From Nocardioides soli (GTDB taxonomy: Bacteria > Actinomycetota > Actinomycetes > Propionibacteriales > Nocardioidaceae): a stretch of 64,000 bases of DNA. Of the stretch, positions 46,019 through 57,681 are shown piece after piece. The position numbers were made by a program, and so were the translations under genes. Each line of letters starts with the position of its first letter. The stretch's first letter is position 1. The notes under the pieces are model-generated. The model made no database searches, had not been told where the DNA came from, and saw only the letters and a list, made by a program, of their open reading frames with translations. The stretch lies in the NCBI RefSeq assembly GCF_014191495.1, contig NZ_JACHWR010000001.1, forward strand, positions 496,001-560,000, read 5' to 3'.

Positions 46019-46047
46019 AGTCGGCTCGAAGCGATCTCCAAGTCGGC
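46019..46047. promoter_or_regulatory. Heptamer direct repeats, candidate SARP operator
   Basis: AGTCGGC occurs twice (46019-46025 and 46041-46047), 22 bp apart start to start, which is two turns of DNA. SARP regulators are known to bind heptamer direct repeats with 11- or 22-bp spacing near the -35 region. They lie 51-79 bp upstream of the FAD oxidase ATG and between it and the SARP gene. Confidence 0.5.
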
Positions 46048-46097
46048 GGGCGCAAGGTCATCCCACCGATCGATCCACCACCACAGGAGTCATCACC

Positions 46098-47507
46098 ATG
46101 ACCATCGAGCTCAACGACGCACCTGCCGCTGCCCTGAGCGGGCTGCTGCCCGGTCGCCTCCACCTCCCCGGCGACGCGGGCTACGACACGGCCCGGGTCG
46201 CCTGGAACCTCGCCGTCGACCAGCGCCCGGCCGCCGTCGCGCTCCCCCGCAACGCCGCCGAGGTCGCCACCGTCGTCCGCCAGGCCGCCGCGGCCGGCCT
46301 GCGGGTCGCCCCGCAGAGCACCGGCCACAACGCCGGCCCGCTGGCCGCCCAGGGACTCGACGACGTCGTCATCCTGCGCACCTCGGAGATGAGCACCGCC
46401 ATCGCCGACCCGGTGCGCGGCATCGTCCGGGTCGAGGGCGGTGCGACCTGGGAGCCCGCCGTCGACGCCGCGGCCGCGCACCACCGCGCCGTGCTGCACG
46501 GCTCCTCCCCCGACGTAGGCGTCGCCGGCTACAGCCTCGGCGGCGGCATCGGCTGGTACGCCCGCAAGCTCGGCCTCGCCACGAACAGCATCACGGCCGT
46601 CGAGATCGTGATCGGCGACGGGACGCTGGTCCGCGCCGACGCCCACACCAACGCCGAGCTCTTCTGGGCGGTGCGCGGTGGGGGCGGCAGCTTCGGCATC
46701 GTCACGGCACTCGAGTTCGCGATGTTCGACCTCGCGACGGCGTACGCCGGCTTCCTCATGTGGGACCTCGCCGACATCGAGCCGGTGCTGCGCGAGTGGG
46801 CGGCCTGGGCGCCCGGCGCTCCGGACGAGATCACCACCGCCTTCCGGGCGATGCGGATCCCGCCCCTGCCGGACCTGCCGGACTTCCTCAGCGGCAAGGA
46901 GATCGCGATCATCGACGGCGCCGTGCTCGGCTCCGACGAGCGCGGCGAACAGCTGCTCGCCGGCCTGCGGGCGCTGCGGCCGACCATGGACACCTTCGCC
47001 CGGGTCCCCGCCAAGTCGCTGGTGCGACTGCACATGGACCCCGAGGGCGGGACCCCCGTGGCCGGGGACTCGACGATGCTCGGCTCCTTCCCCGACGCAG
47101 CGGTCGATGCCTTCATCGCCGAGGCCGGGCCGGACGCCCGGAGCTCGCTGCTGATGGCCGAGCTCCGTCAGCTCGGCGGCGCGCTCGCCCGCCCGCACCT
47201 CGGTGGCGGCGTGCTGCACCGGCTCGATGCGCAGTTCCTCACGTTCGCCGCCGGCATGGCGATGACCCCGGAGATGGGTGCGCAGGCGCACGCGGACGCC
47301 GTACGGCTCAACCAGGCGCTCGAGCCGTTCCAGAACGGGCGGCAGTACTCGAACTTCGCCGAGAACCCGGTCGACTCCCGGTCGTTCTTCGACGCCGGGG
47401 CCTGGACCCAGCTCGCCGGCATCCGCAGCGCCGTCGATCCGCACGGCGTCTTCGTGGCCAACCACCCGATCCCGCGCCTGTTCGAGGACGGCCACCCCAC
47501 CGCCTGA
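46098..47507 (+). CDS. FAD-binding oxidase (berberine-bridge/BBE type)
   Basis: 469 residues. The PP-loop FAD domain has VALPRNAAEVATVV and the His77 region PQSTGHNAGP, where the His is the usual 8-alpha FAD linkage site; DVGVAGYSLGGGIGWYARKLGL supplies the second FAD-binding stretch but has no Cys, so attachment would be single. The substrate domain follows and the BBE C-terminal YSNFAENP closes the protein. Such enzymes oxidise sugars, alcohols or polyketide-like compounds. CAGGAG lies 8 bases before the ATG. It is divergent from the SARP gene; a downstream gene in the same direction is absent. Confidence 0.87.
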   Translation: MTIELNDAPAAALSGLLPGRLHLPGDAGYDTARVAWNLAVDQRPAAVALPRNAAEVATVVRQAAAAGLRVAPQSTGHNAGPLAAQGLDDVVILRTSEMSTAIADPVRGIVRVEGGATWEPAVDAAAAHHRAVLHGSSPDVGVAGYSLGGGIGWYARKLGLATNSITAVEIVIGDGTLVRADAHTNAELFWAVRGGGGSFGIVTALEFAMFDLATAYAGFLMWDLADIEPVLREWAAWAPGAPDEITTAFRAMRIPPLPDLPDFLSGKEIAIIDGAVLGSDERGEQLLAGLRALRPTMDTFARVPAKSLVRLHMDPEGGTPVAGDSTMLGSFPDAAVDAFIAEAGPDARSSLLMAELRQLGGALARPHLGGGVLHRLDAQFLTFAAGMAMTPEMGAQAHADAVRLNQALEPFQNGRQYSNFAENPVDSRSFFDAGAWTQLAGIRSAVDPHGVFVANHPIPRLFEDGHPTA

Positions 47508-47549
47508 CTGGGGTGGGGTTGCCACGGGGTCGCTCCCATCCCTCCGTTT

Positions 47550-47819
47550 CCCCGGCCGACCGGGGAAACGACGACGACACGCCGGCTCTCACCGGGGTGG
47601 TCAGGGAAACCGAAGACGACACGCCGCGCACCATCGGCGAGTCCTCACCGCTTTGCCTGACCACCCCCAGCCGAGGAGCCACCGGACGGTTCTCCCACCC
47701 ACGGCAAGGCCCCCGATCCCAGAAGCCACCGGAGTCCCTCCAATCCCCGGCTGACCGGGGAAACGACGACGACACGCCGGCGACGATCGGCGAGTCCTCA
47801 CCGCTTCACCTGACCACCC
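47550..47819. repeat. Two-copy composite repeat with internal hairpins
   Basis: A 37-bp unit CCCCGG(C/T)CGACCGGGG followed by AAACGACGACGACACGCCGGC occurs at 47550-47586 and 47745-47781 (one difference); a second unit ATCGGCGAGTCCTCACCGCT plus 14 bases occurs at 47633-47666 and 47786-47819 (two differences). The first carries a 6-bp stem CCCCGG/CCGGGG. Between them GGGGTGGTCAGG (47594-47605) is perfectly complementary to CCTGACCACCCC (47656-47667). The region follows the FAD oxidase and holds no credible gene. Confidence 0.8.
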
Positions 47820-47830
47820 GGCAACACCTA

Positions 47831-47884
47831 GTGGTCGTCGCTGGAAGTTCCTCGGCCACCCGGAGAACTTCCGGTGATGGCCAC
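47831..47884. repeat. Short relative of the 162-bp repeat
   Basis: Starts GTGGTCGTCGCTG and ends CGGTGATGGCCAC, the same terminal sequences as the 162-bp repeats, but with only 28 bp inside, itself an inverted repeat (GAAGTTC/GAACTTC). It is preceded by CTA, as in copy 1. It could be a deletion derivative or a solo palindrome of the same family. Confidence 0.75.
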
Positions 47885-47886
47885 TG

Positions 47887-48045
47887 GATGACTAATTCCA
47901 AGGGATCGTGCAAGCGAGCGGCGCTCAGCGCCGCTCCGGCAAGGCGCCGATGCGTCGGCAGACTGGACGTCTTTCAAGCGTCGGCAACGCCGCCGGAGCG
48001 GATGATGAGCGTCGCGCAGCGTGCGAGGCCTTGGAATTAGTCATC
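47887..48045. repeat. 159-bp element with perfect 17-bp terminal inverted repeats
   Basis: GATGACTAATTCCAAGG (47887-47903) and its exact complement (48029-48045). The interior has further self-complementary stretches such as GCGGCGCTCAGCGCCGC. It has no transposase. The last base belongs to the CTA that is the minus-strand TAG stop of the DUF2550 gene, so the element reaches exactly to the stop codon. MITE-like or a very long terminator palindrome. Confidence 0.85.
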
Positions 48046-48494
48046 TAGCGGGGGCCGCGGGTCCAGTCGGTGCCGGGAGGGCCGGACTCGAGCCAGGACT
48101 GGAAGCCCATCAGCGAGGCCGGCGACATGGCCAGCTCGACCGGGCCGGACGGCGTCCGGCAGGAGATGACGACGTGCTCGGGGTAGAGCGAGATCTGCTC
48201 CGGACCCTCGGGCTCGCGCCGGCCGGTGTAGGTCACCTCGGAGCGCTGGAGCACCCGCTTGGGTCGCGGCCAGAGCGAGAAGTAGCGGAACCACTCCAGG
48301 GACTCCCCGGAGTAGCGGCCGAGGCCGAGAAGCCAACCGCGCCCGACATGAGCATGTCGGACGCGGTAGCTGAGCTCGAAAGTGCCGCCGTGGCGAGAGA
48401 GCAGACGTCGCCGGACGATCAGGCCCAGGCCGTAGAGGACGGCGAGAACGAGCAGCACGCCAGCGGCATCCAGGAGCCACTGCCACACCGGCAT
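48045..48494 (-). CDS. DUF2550 membrane protein
   Basis: 149 residues. A single N-terminal membrane helix (DAAGVLLVLAVLYGLGLIV) is followed by RRRLLSRHGGTFELSYRV, the start of DUF2550. WLLGLGRYSGESLEWFRYFSLWPRPKRVL is the most conserved part. In many actinobacteria this gene follows atpC, as here (82 bp); its function is unknown. ATG at MPVWQWL chosen because an upstream start would add only unstructured residues. Confidence 0.88.
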   Translation of the reverse strand: MPVWQWLLDAAGVLLVLAVLYGLGLIVRRRLLSRHGGTFELSYRVRHAHVGRGWLLGLGRYSGESLEWFRYFSLWPRPKRVLQRSEVTYTGRREPEGPEQISLYPEHVVISCRTPSGPVELAMSPASLMGFQSWLESGPPGTDWTRGPR

Positions 48495-48576
48495 CCACGC
48501 CCTCCGTCCACTCCATTGCCGTGGGTGCACACCCTAGCGGCACCCCGGCAATGGAGCGGAAGCGGGTCGCTCAGGA

Positions 48577-48977
48577 TCAGGAGGCCTTCTCGACGGCCCG
48601 GATCCGGGCCTCGGCACGACGCAGCCGGCGCTCGGCCTCGTCGTTGGCGCCGACGACGTTGCGGGCCTCCTCCAGCTCCGCACGCGCCGCGTCGACGTCG
48701 ATCTCGTGCGGCAGCTGGGCGTGGTCGGAGAGGATCGACACCCGGCCGTCGGCGACCGACACGAAGCCGCCGTCGACGACCGCCACCACGACACCGCCGT
48801 CGGGGGTGGAGATCTCCACCACCGCATCGGTCAGCAGCGACAGGAGTGGCGCGTGGCCACGCAGGATGCCGACATCGCCCTCGGTGGTCCGGGCGATGAC
48901 CATCTCCGCCTCCCCGGACCACACGGTGCGGTCCGGGGCGACCAGCTCGACCCGGAGCGGGGCGCTCTCGGCAGCCA

Positions 48978-48978
<1 letters not shown>
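48577..48978 (-). CDS. atpC: ATP synthase epsilon subunit
   Basis: 133 residues; N-terminal beta sandwich (LRVELVAPDRTVWSGEAEMVIARTTEGDVGILRGHAPLL in pieces such as GDVGILRGHAPLL) and C-terminal helical hairpin with ARAELEEARN and RLRRAEARIRAVE. Part of the F1 central stalk, with an inhibitory role. Its ATG overlaps the atpD stop (TGATG). Last gene of the atp operon before DUF2550. Confidence 0.96.
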
Positions 48979-51346
<2,368 letters not shown>

Positions 51347-51352
51347 GGAGGA

Positions 51353-52990
51353 TCAGCCCCGCTTCTGCTTGACGATCTGCTCCTGCTCGACGTCCTCGTC
51401 GGCCAGCGCCTCGGCCTGCGCCTCCTTGCCGACCTTGATCGAGCCACCGTCGGAGGTCTCGAACTGGTCGAGGAAGGCGTCGTAGGCCAGCACGAGCGAG
51501 GCCTCGTCCTCGAACTTCAGCGTCTCGCGGATGCCGGCGAGGATGCCGTCGTGCGAGCGGCGGAGGTAGTCGAGGAACTCCTGCTCGAAGCGGATCACGT
51601 CGTTGACCGGGACCCGGTCGAGGCGGCCGGAGGTGCCGAGCCAGAGCGACACGGTCATGTCCTCCAGCGCGTACGGCGAGTACGCCGGCTGCTTCAGCAG
51701 TGCCATCAGGCGCTGGCCGCGGTCGAGCTGCTGGCGCGAGGCGGCATCGAGGTCGGAGGCGAACATCGCGAACGCCTCCATCGCGCGGAACTGCGCCAGG
51801 TCGACCTTGAGCGAGCCGGTGACGGCCTTCATCGCCTTGGTCATCGCGGCGCCACCCACGCGGGAGACCGACACACCGACGTCGATCGCCGGGCGCTGGT
51901 TGGCCGCGAAGAGGTCGGACTGCAGGAAGATCTGGCCGTCGGTGATCGAGATGACGTTGGTCGGGATGAACGCCGAGACGTCGTTGGCCTTGGTCTCGAT
52001 GATCGGCAGGCCGGTCATCGAGCCCGCGCCGAGGTCGTCGGAGAGCTTCGCGCAGCGCTCGAGCAGGCGGCTGTGCAGGTAGAACACGTCGCCCGGGTAG
52101 GCCTCACGGCCCGGCGGGCGGCGCAGCAGCAGCGACACGGCGCGGTAGGCCTCGGCCTGCTTGGTCAGGTCGTCGAAGACGATCAGCACGTGCTTGCCGT
52201 CGTACATCCAGTGCTGGCCGATGGCCGAGCCGGTGTACGGCGCGAGGTACTTGAAGCCCGCGCTGTCGGACGCCGGGGCGGCCACGATCGTGGTGTACTC
52301 CAGCGCGCCGGCCTCCTCGAGGGCGCCACGCACGGAGGCGATGGTCGAGCCCTTCTGGCCGATCGCGACGTAGATGCAGCGCACCTGCTTCGTCGGGTCG
52401 CCGGAGTCCCAGTTCTGCTTCTGGTTGATGATCGTGTCGATCGCGATCGTGGTCTTGCCGGTCGCGCGGTCGCCGATGATCAGCTGCCGCTGACCGCGGC
52501 CGATCGGCGTCATGGAGTCGATCGCCTTAATGCCGGTGGCCAGCGGCTCGTGGACCGACTTGCGCTGTACGACCGTGGGCGCCTGCAGCTCGAGGGCGCG
52601 GCGCTCGCTGGACTCGATCGTGCCGAGCCCGTCGATCGGGTTGCCGAGGGGGTCGACGACGCGGCCCATGTAGCCGTCGCCCACCGGGACCGAGAGGATC
52701 TCGCCGGTACGACGGACCGTCTGGCCCTCCTCGATCTTGTCGAAGTCACCGAGGATGACCACGCCGATCTCGCGGGTGTCGAGGTTCAGCGCGATGCCGA
52801 GCGTGCCGTCCTCGAACTCCAGCAGCTCGTTGGCCATCGCCGAGGGCAGGCCGCTGACGCGCGCGATGCCGTCACCGGCCGATGCGACGGTGCCGACCTC
52901 TTCCTTGCTGGCGGCGTCGGGCTGGTACTCGGACACGAACCGCTGCAGCGCGTCCCGGATCTCCTCCGGACGGATCGAAAGCTCCGTCAT
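51353..52990 (-). CDS. atpA: ATP synthase alpha subunit
   Basis: 545 residues with the non-catalytic nucleotide site: [15 protein letters not shown] (Walker A) and [16 protein letters not shown] (Walker B region), and [15 protein letters not shown] and [14 protein letters not shown]. The C-terminal tail (about 30 residues, charged, [14 protein letters not shown]) is longer than in E. coli, as in other actinobacteria. A 72-bp spacer separates it from atpH. Confidence 0.97.
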   Translation of the reverse strand: MTELSIRPEEIRDALQRFVSEYQPDAASKEEVGTVASAGDGIARVSGLPSAMANELLEFEDGTLGIALNLDTREIGVVILGDFDKIEEGQTVRRTGEILSVPVGDGYMGRVVDPLGNPIDGLGTIESSERRALELQAPTVVQRKSVHEPLATGIKAIDSMTPIGRGQRQLIIGDRATGKTTIAIDTIINQKQNWDSGDPTKQVRCIYVAIGQKGSTIASVRGALEEAGALEYTTIVAAPASDSAGFKYLAPYTGSAIGQHWMYDGKHVLIVFDDLTKQAEAYRAVSLLLRRPPGREAYPGDVFYLHSRLLERCAKLSDDLGAGSMTGLPIIETKANDVSAFIPTNVISITDGQIFLQSDLFAANQRPAIDVGVSVSRVGGAAMTKAMKAVTGSLKVDLAQFRAMEAFAMFASDLDAASRQQLDRGQRLMALLKQPAYSPYALEDMTVSLWLGTSGRLDRVPVNDVIRFEQEFLDYLRRSHDGILAGIRETLKFEDEASLVLAYDAFLDQFETSDGGSIKVGKEAQAEALADEDVEQEQIVKQKRG

Positions 52991-53062
52991 ATCTGCGTCC
53001 CTACTCTCTTGGGCTCTGGTGGGGCTGGTGTTCTACGTGTGTGGGTGCCGGCTGGGTGGCGG

Positions 53063-53889
53063 TCAGCCGGCCAGCTTGCGTCGGGCGGAGTCGAGGCGGG
53101 CGGCGACGGTGCCGTCGATGACGTCGTCGCCGATCTCGACCCGCATGCCGCCGAGCAGGCCCGGGTCCACCTCGACGTTCAGGTGCACCGGGCGGTCGTA
53201 CTGCGCGCTGAGTGCCGCCGCGAGGCGGCCCTGCTCGGCATCGGTGAGCTGGCGAGCCACCCGCACGTGCGCGACTCCCTCGCCCTGGGTCGCCGCGGCG
53301 ACCTTCTGGTACTCCGTGACCGCGGCGTGGAAGGAGCGGAACGAGCCCGCGAGGGCCTGCTCCACCAGCGCGATCGTCGCCGGCAGCGCGCGGTCGTCGA
53401 GCAGCCGCCGCAGCAGCTGTCGCTTGTCCGCCTCCGTGCGGGCCGGGTCGGAGAGCGCGATGCGGAGATCGGCGTTCTCCTCGACGACCTGGGCGACGGT
53501 GAACAGCTCGTCGGAGAGCCGACCCGCCTCGCGACGGCCGGCCGACCGGACGGTGGCGATCACGCCGAGGTGCTCGAGCGCGTCCGCGAGATCGCGAGCC
53601 GCGACCCAGCGCAGCCCGACGCCCTCGGCGAGCACCTCGAGGCCCTCCGACCCGACCTTGCCCTCGAGCAGCCCCCGGACCAGGGCGGCCTTGGCCGCCG
53701 CCGGCGTCGAGACGTCGGTGACCGCCCGGCGCAGCGCCGGCTCGGACCGCAGGAGCTCGGCCAGGCGGAACAGGTCCTGGCCGAGGTCCGCGAACTGCTC
53801 GAGCGTGTCGCGGTCGTTGTCGACGCGCTCGCCGAGGACCTGCAGCGCCTCCGCGGAGGAGCCTCGCAGGGAGCTCAGGGCGTGCACCA

Positions 53890-53890
<1 letters not shown>
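53063..53890 (-). CDS. atpH: ATP synthase delta subunit
   Basis: 275 residues, longer than the ~180 of E. coli, as in Streptomyces-type actinobacteria. The N-terminal ~100 residues are the extra helical extension; the C-terminal half has the OSCP fold with VAQLTDAEQ-like and HLNVEVDPGLLGGMRVEIGDDVIDGTV sequence, read as LLGGMRVEIGDDVIDG. It is not fused to b, unlike mycobacteria. Start overlaps the atpF stop by one base (TGATG). Confidence 0.94.
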
Positions 53891-54492
<602 letters not shown>

Positions 54493-54512
54493 TCAGAAGT
54501 GGGTCGGACCGG

Positions 54513-54716
54513 TCAGAGAACGAACGCGAGGGCGATACCGATGATCGCCAGCGCCTCGGCGAGCGCGAAGCCGAGGATCGCGATCGACTGCAGGCGGCTC
54601 TGGGCCTCGGGCTGGCGGGCGACACCGCTGATGTAGGCGGCGAAGATCAGACCGATACCGACACCGGGGCCGATCGCAGCCAGGCCGTAACCGATCATGT
54701 TGAGGTTGCCGTCCAC
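54513..54716 (-). CDS. atpE: ATP synthase c subunit
   Basis: 67 residues, two membrane helices with the polar loop ARQPEA between them. The proton-carrying Glu54 is in [11 protein letters not shown]; the first helix carries [12 protein letters not shown]. It has Pro in GPGVG, usual for H+-type rings. An N-terminal MDGNLNMI follows the actinobacterial pattern. Confidence 0.96.
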   Translation of the reverse strand: MDGNLNMIGYGLAAIGPGVGIGLIFAAYISGVARQPEAQSRLQSIAILGFALAEALAIIGIALAFVL

Positions 54717-54808
54717 GGCAGTTTCCTTTCGGTTGGTACTACTTCAGGTACTGATTCAGGTGTTGTGCGGGGTGAGACTTGGGGGAACGCCGGAGGGCGT
54801 GGGGCAGG

Positions 54809-55633
54809 TCAGTGCTCCTCGGCGACCGCGCCCGAGATGTACATGGCGTTCAGCAGGACGAACACGTATGCCTGCAGGAACTGGATCAGGATCTCGAGGA
54901 ACGCCACGAGGATGAACAGCACCCAGGCGAGCACGCCGACCGGGGCGTAGGCGCCGCCCATCTCGACGATGAGGTACTCGCCGCCGAGGGCGAACAGGAT
55001 CAGCAGCAGGTGGCCGGCGAACATGTTGCAGAACAGACGCAGGGCCAGCGTGACCGGGCGGACCAGGATGTTCGACATGAACTCCAGCGGCACCAGCAGG
55101 ATGAGCATGGGGCCGCCGATGCCCGGCGGCACCGTCTGGTGCTTGAGGTAGCCGACGAAGCCGTGCCGCTGGATGCCCGCGGCGTTGTAGATCACCCAGC
55201 TCAGGATCGCGAGGCTGTAGACCATGCCGGCCCGCGAGAAGGTCGGGAACTGGATGAACGGGATGGTCGCGAAGAGGTTGTTGACCAGGATGAAGAAGAA
55301 CAGCGCGAAGAGGTACGGCACGTACCGCGCGAAGTCGTGCGCCCCGATGATGTCGCGGCCCATCGAGTTGCGGACGAAGCCGTAGGCGCCCTCGCCGACG
55401 AACTGCAGCCTGCTCGGCACCATCGCCCGGCGCCGCGACGCGGCCCAGAAGAAGACGAACACCACGACCGCCGCGAGCACGATCTGCAGCATCGGCTTGG
55501 TGACACCGAGCACGAAGGACTGGCCGAACATCTCGAAGGTGTCGTGGCCACCCCCGATCGCCGGGAGATCGAAGTCCCCCGGTCCGGGCGGCGTGAAGCC
55601 ATCGGCGCGCACCACGGCGGCTGCGTAGGTCAC
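54809..55633 (-). CDS. atpB: ATP synthase a subunit
   Basis: 274 residues; five or six membrane helices. The essential Arg is in the helix with FMSNILVRPVTLALRLFCNMFAGHLLL (RPVTLALRLFCNMFAGH in part). GTG start preceded by GAGGAG. It forms the proton half-channels with the c ring. Ninety-two bp separate it from atpE. Confidence 0.95.
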   Translation of the reverse strand: MTYAAAVVRADGFTPPGPGDFDLPAIGGGHDTFEMFGQSFVLGVTKPMLQIVLAAVVVFVFFWAASRRRAMVPSRLQFVGEGAYGFVRNSMGRDIIGAHDFARYVPYLFALFFFILVNNLFATIPFIQFPTFSRAGMVYSLAILSWVIYNAAGIQRHGFVGYLKHQTVPPGIGGPMLILLVPLEFMSNILVRPVTLALRLFCNMFAGHLLLILFALGGEYLIVEMGGAYAPVGVLAWVLFILVAFLEILIQFLQAYVFVLLNAMYISGAVAEEH

Positions 55634-55643
55634 CGGTTCTCCT

Positions 55644-55895
55644 CTACTTCTTCTGGTCGTGCGGCTGGTCTGGTGGCAGTGCGCGGTTGAAGCGGCTGAA
55701 GGTGAGATAGATCCCCAGCGCCGCGCCGATCAAGATCCCGATCGCGACGACGAACCCGGTCCCGAGCCATCGGTCCACCAGCCACCCCAGGACGCCGTAG
55801 AACGCGACCCCGGAGACGATGTACCCGAAGGCGTGCCACGGGTCGCCCTTCGGGCGCTCGCCCTGAGGTCGAGCCGACGGATCCTGCTGACTCAT
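55644..55895 (-). CDS. AtpZ/AtpI-like small membrane protein
   Basis: 83 residues. A Pro-rich N-terminus is followed by two membrane helices (FGYIVSGVAFYGVLGWLVDRW and VVAIGILIGAALGIYLTF), the AtpZ/AtpI arrangement. GWLVDRWLGTG is typical. Such proteins help c-ring assembly or metal uptake for the synthase. Ten bp before atpB. Confidence 0.88.
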   Translation of the reverse strand: MSQQDPSARPQGERPKGDPWHAFGYIVSGVAFYGVLGWLVDRWLGTGFVVAIGILIGAALGIYLTFSRFNRALPPDQPHDQKK

Positions 55896-55925
55896 TGCGA
55901 ACCGGAGGATAGCAGTCGAGTTTGG

Positions 55926-56408
55926 TCACCGATCCCACCCCTCCGCCGACGTGGACGCCGCCCCGGCGGGACGGTGCTCGGGCAGGTCGTAGATCGGGAT
56001 CCGGCGGCTCGTCGAGAGCACGACCTGGACCACCATCCACCCCAGGGTGCCGGCGATCACGGTGCCGCCGAGCCAGGCGCGGTCGATCGTCTCGTCGAGC
56101 AGTCCCGATCCCGACAGCGCGACGAAGGCCAGCGCCATCGCGACCACCTGGAGCGTGTAGGTCAGCAGCGCCACGAGCAGCGACGCCGCGGGCAGCAGGG
56201 CGGCCACGGCGTTCACCGTGAACGTGCCGAAGCCGAAGACGGCCACCACGAGGACGGTGCCGACCAGGGCGCCGTACGCCGCGGCCGAGCCGGCCGTCAG
56301 CGCGCCGAGCAGCGCCGCGGCCAGGCCGAGAAGGGCCGTCGCCGACGCCGTCCGCACGAGCGCAGCCGTCCCCCGGTCGCGAGGTGCGGAGCGGGTGTCG
56401 GTCGTCAT
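55926..56408 (-). CDS. AtpI-like membrane protein
   Basis: 160 residues, four membrane helices starting near ASATALLGLAAALLGALTAG. Position (first gene of the atp operon, 30 bp before the AtpZ-like gene) and size fit the AtpI/ATP synthase I family, although sequence conservation is low. Start at MTTDTRSA; an earlier in-frame ATG lies in the upstream AT-rich promoter zone. Confidence 0.8.
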   Translation of the reverse strand: MTTDTRSAPRDRGTAALVRTASATALLGLAAALLGALTAGSAAAYGALVGTVLVVAVFGFGTFTVNAVAALLPAASLLVALLTYTLQVVAMALAFVALSGSGLLDETIDRAWLGGTVIAGTLGWMVVQVVLSTSRRIPIYDLPEHRPAGAASTSAEGWDR

Positions 56409-56528
56409 GTCGGCGGCCGTTCGTCGAGGGTGATGGTCGAGCGCCCGGCGTTCCTGGAGAGCGCTTGTGAAAAGTAGCACAAAGTCCCCGTGGGCGAGAA
56501 AACGCCCCCCGACACTCGGACCCGGGGT

Positions 56529-57677
56529 CTAGATCTGCATGCCCGGCTGGTCGGGCAGCTCGGGGCGGCGCAGGCGCGGCAGCAGGAAGGTCGCGGCGAC
56601 GGTCACGGCCGCCATCGCCGCGACGGTCGCCCACATCCACGACTCGTCGCTGGCCAGGCTCATCAGCACCGTGCCGAAGGCCACCAGCGCGGCCCACAGG
56701 TACATGATCAGCACCGCCCGGCGGTGCGAGTGGCCGATCTCGAGCAGCCGGTGGTGCAGGTGCTGCTTGTCGGGGGCGAACGGCGACCGGCCGGCCCGGG
56801 TGCGGCGTACGACGGCGAGGACCAGGTCGAGGATCGGCACGATCAGGATCGAGACCGGCAGCAACAGCGGGAGCAGCGTCGGCAGGAAGCTCGCCTGTGA
56901 GCCCGCGGCACCGGCCGTGATCTGGCTGGGCGTGAACTGGCCGGTCAGCGTCACCGTGCTCGCCGAGAGCACCAGGCCGATCAGCATCGAGCCGCTGTCG
57001 CCCATGAAGAGGCGCGCCTGGTGGAAGTTGTGGGGCAGGAAGCCGATGCACGCCCCGGCCAGCGAGGCGCTGAGCAGGGCGCCGGTGGTCGCCAGCGAGA
57101 CGTTGTTGAAGTCGGCCAGCGAGTAGCAGAAGACGAAGTAGGCGAGTGCGCCGATGCCGACGACCCCGGCGGCGAGGCCGTCGAGGCCGTCGACGAAGTT
57201 CACGGCGTTCACCGTCGCCACGACCACGAACCCGGTCAGCAGCGCGCCCTGGGAGCCGTCCAGCACGAACTGGGTGCCGTCGCTGCCCGGGAAGAAGACG
57301 TACTGGATGCCGAACGCGATCAGGAAGCCGGCGGCGAGCACCTGGCCGCCGAGCTTGGTGAGGGCGTCGAGCTCGAAGAGGTCGTCGAGCACGCCGACCG
57401 CGCAGATCAGCGCGCCGGCGATGAGCACGATGCCGGCGTCGCGGAAGACGAACGGCTGGCTGGTCGACAGGAAGGGCAGCTGCCGCGCCACGACGTACGC
57501 CGCCACCAAGCCGCCCAGCATCGCCAGCCCGCCGAGGTAGGGGATCGGTACGGCGTGCACGTCGCGGTCGCGGACCTTCGCGACCGCCCCGGTGCGCAGC
57601 GCGATCTCACGGGCGATCACCGTGAGCAGGTACGTCGCCGCCGCGGCGACCAGGAAGACGAGGAGGTACTCCCGCAC
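56529..57677 (-). CDS. wecA: Undecaprenyl-phosphate GlcNAc-1-phosphate transferase family protein
   Basis: 382 residues, ten or eleven membrane helices. PIPYLGGLAMLGG, DDLFELDALTK (the DDxxD metal/substrate site), NAVNFVDGLDGLAAG, LFMGDSGSMLIG and HLHHRLLEIGHSHRR are the MraY/WecA signatures, and the HLHHRL motif favours the WecA/TagO side. It starts lipid-linked polymer assembly, such as arabinogalactan-like or teichoic-type wall glycans. GTG start; 4 bp downstream of tsaC. Confidence 0.9.
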   Translation of the reverse strand: MREYLLVFLVAAAATYLLTVIAREIALRTGAVAKVRDRDVHAVPIPYLGGLAMLGGLVAAYVVARQLPFLSTSQPFVFRDAGIVLIAGALICAVGVLDDLFELDALTKLGGQVLAAGFLIAFGIQYVFFPGSDGTQFVLDGSQGALLTGFVVVATVNAVNFVDGLDGLAAGVVGIGALAYFVFCYSLADFNNVSLATTGALLSASLAGACIGFLPHNFHQARLFMGDSGSMLIGLVLSASTVTLTGQFTPSQITAGAAGSQASFLPTLLPLLLPVSILIVPILDLVLAVVRRTRAGRSPFAPDKQHLHHRLLEIGHSHRRAVLIMYLWAALVAFGTVLMSLASDESWMWATVAAMAAVTVAATFLLPRLRRPELPDQPGMQI

Positions 57678-57681
57678 CGCC

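Noticed and set aside
42513..46097. Plus-strand extension of the FAD oxidase frame
   Set aside because: The real gene starts at the ATG with a ribosome-binding site; the upstream part is antisense to the SARP regulator.
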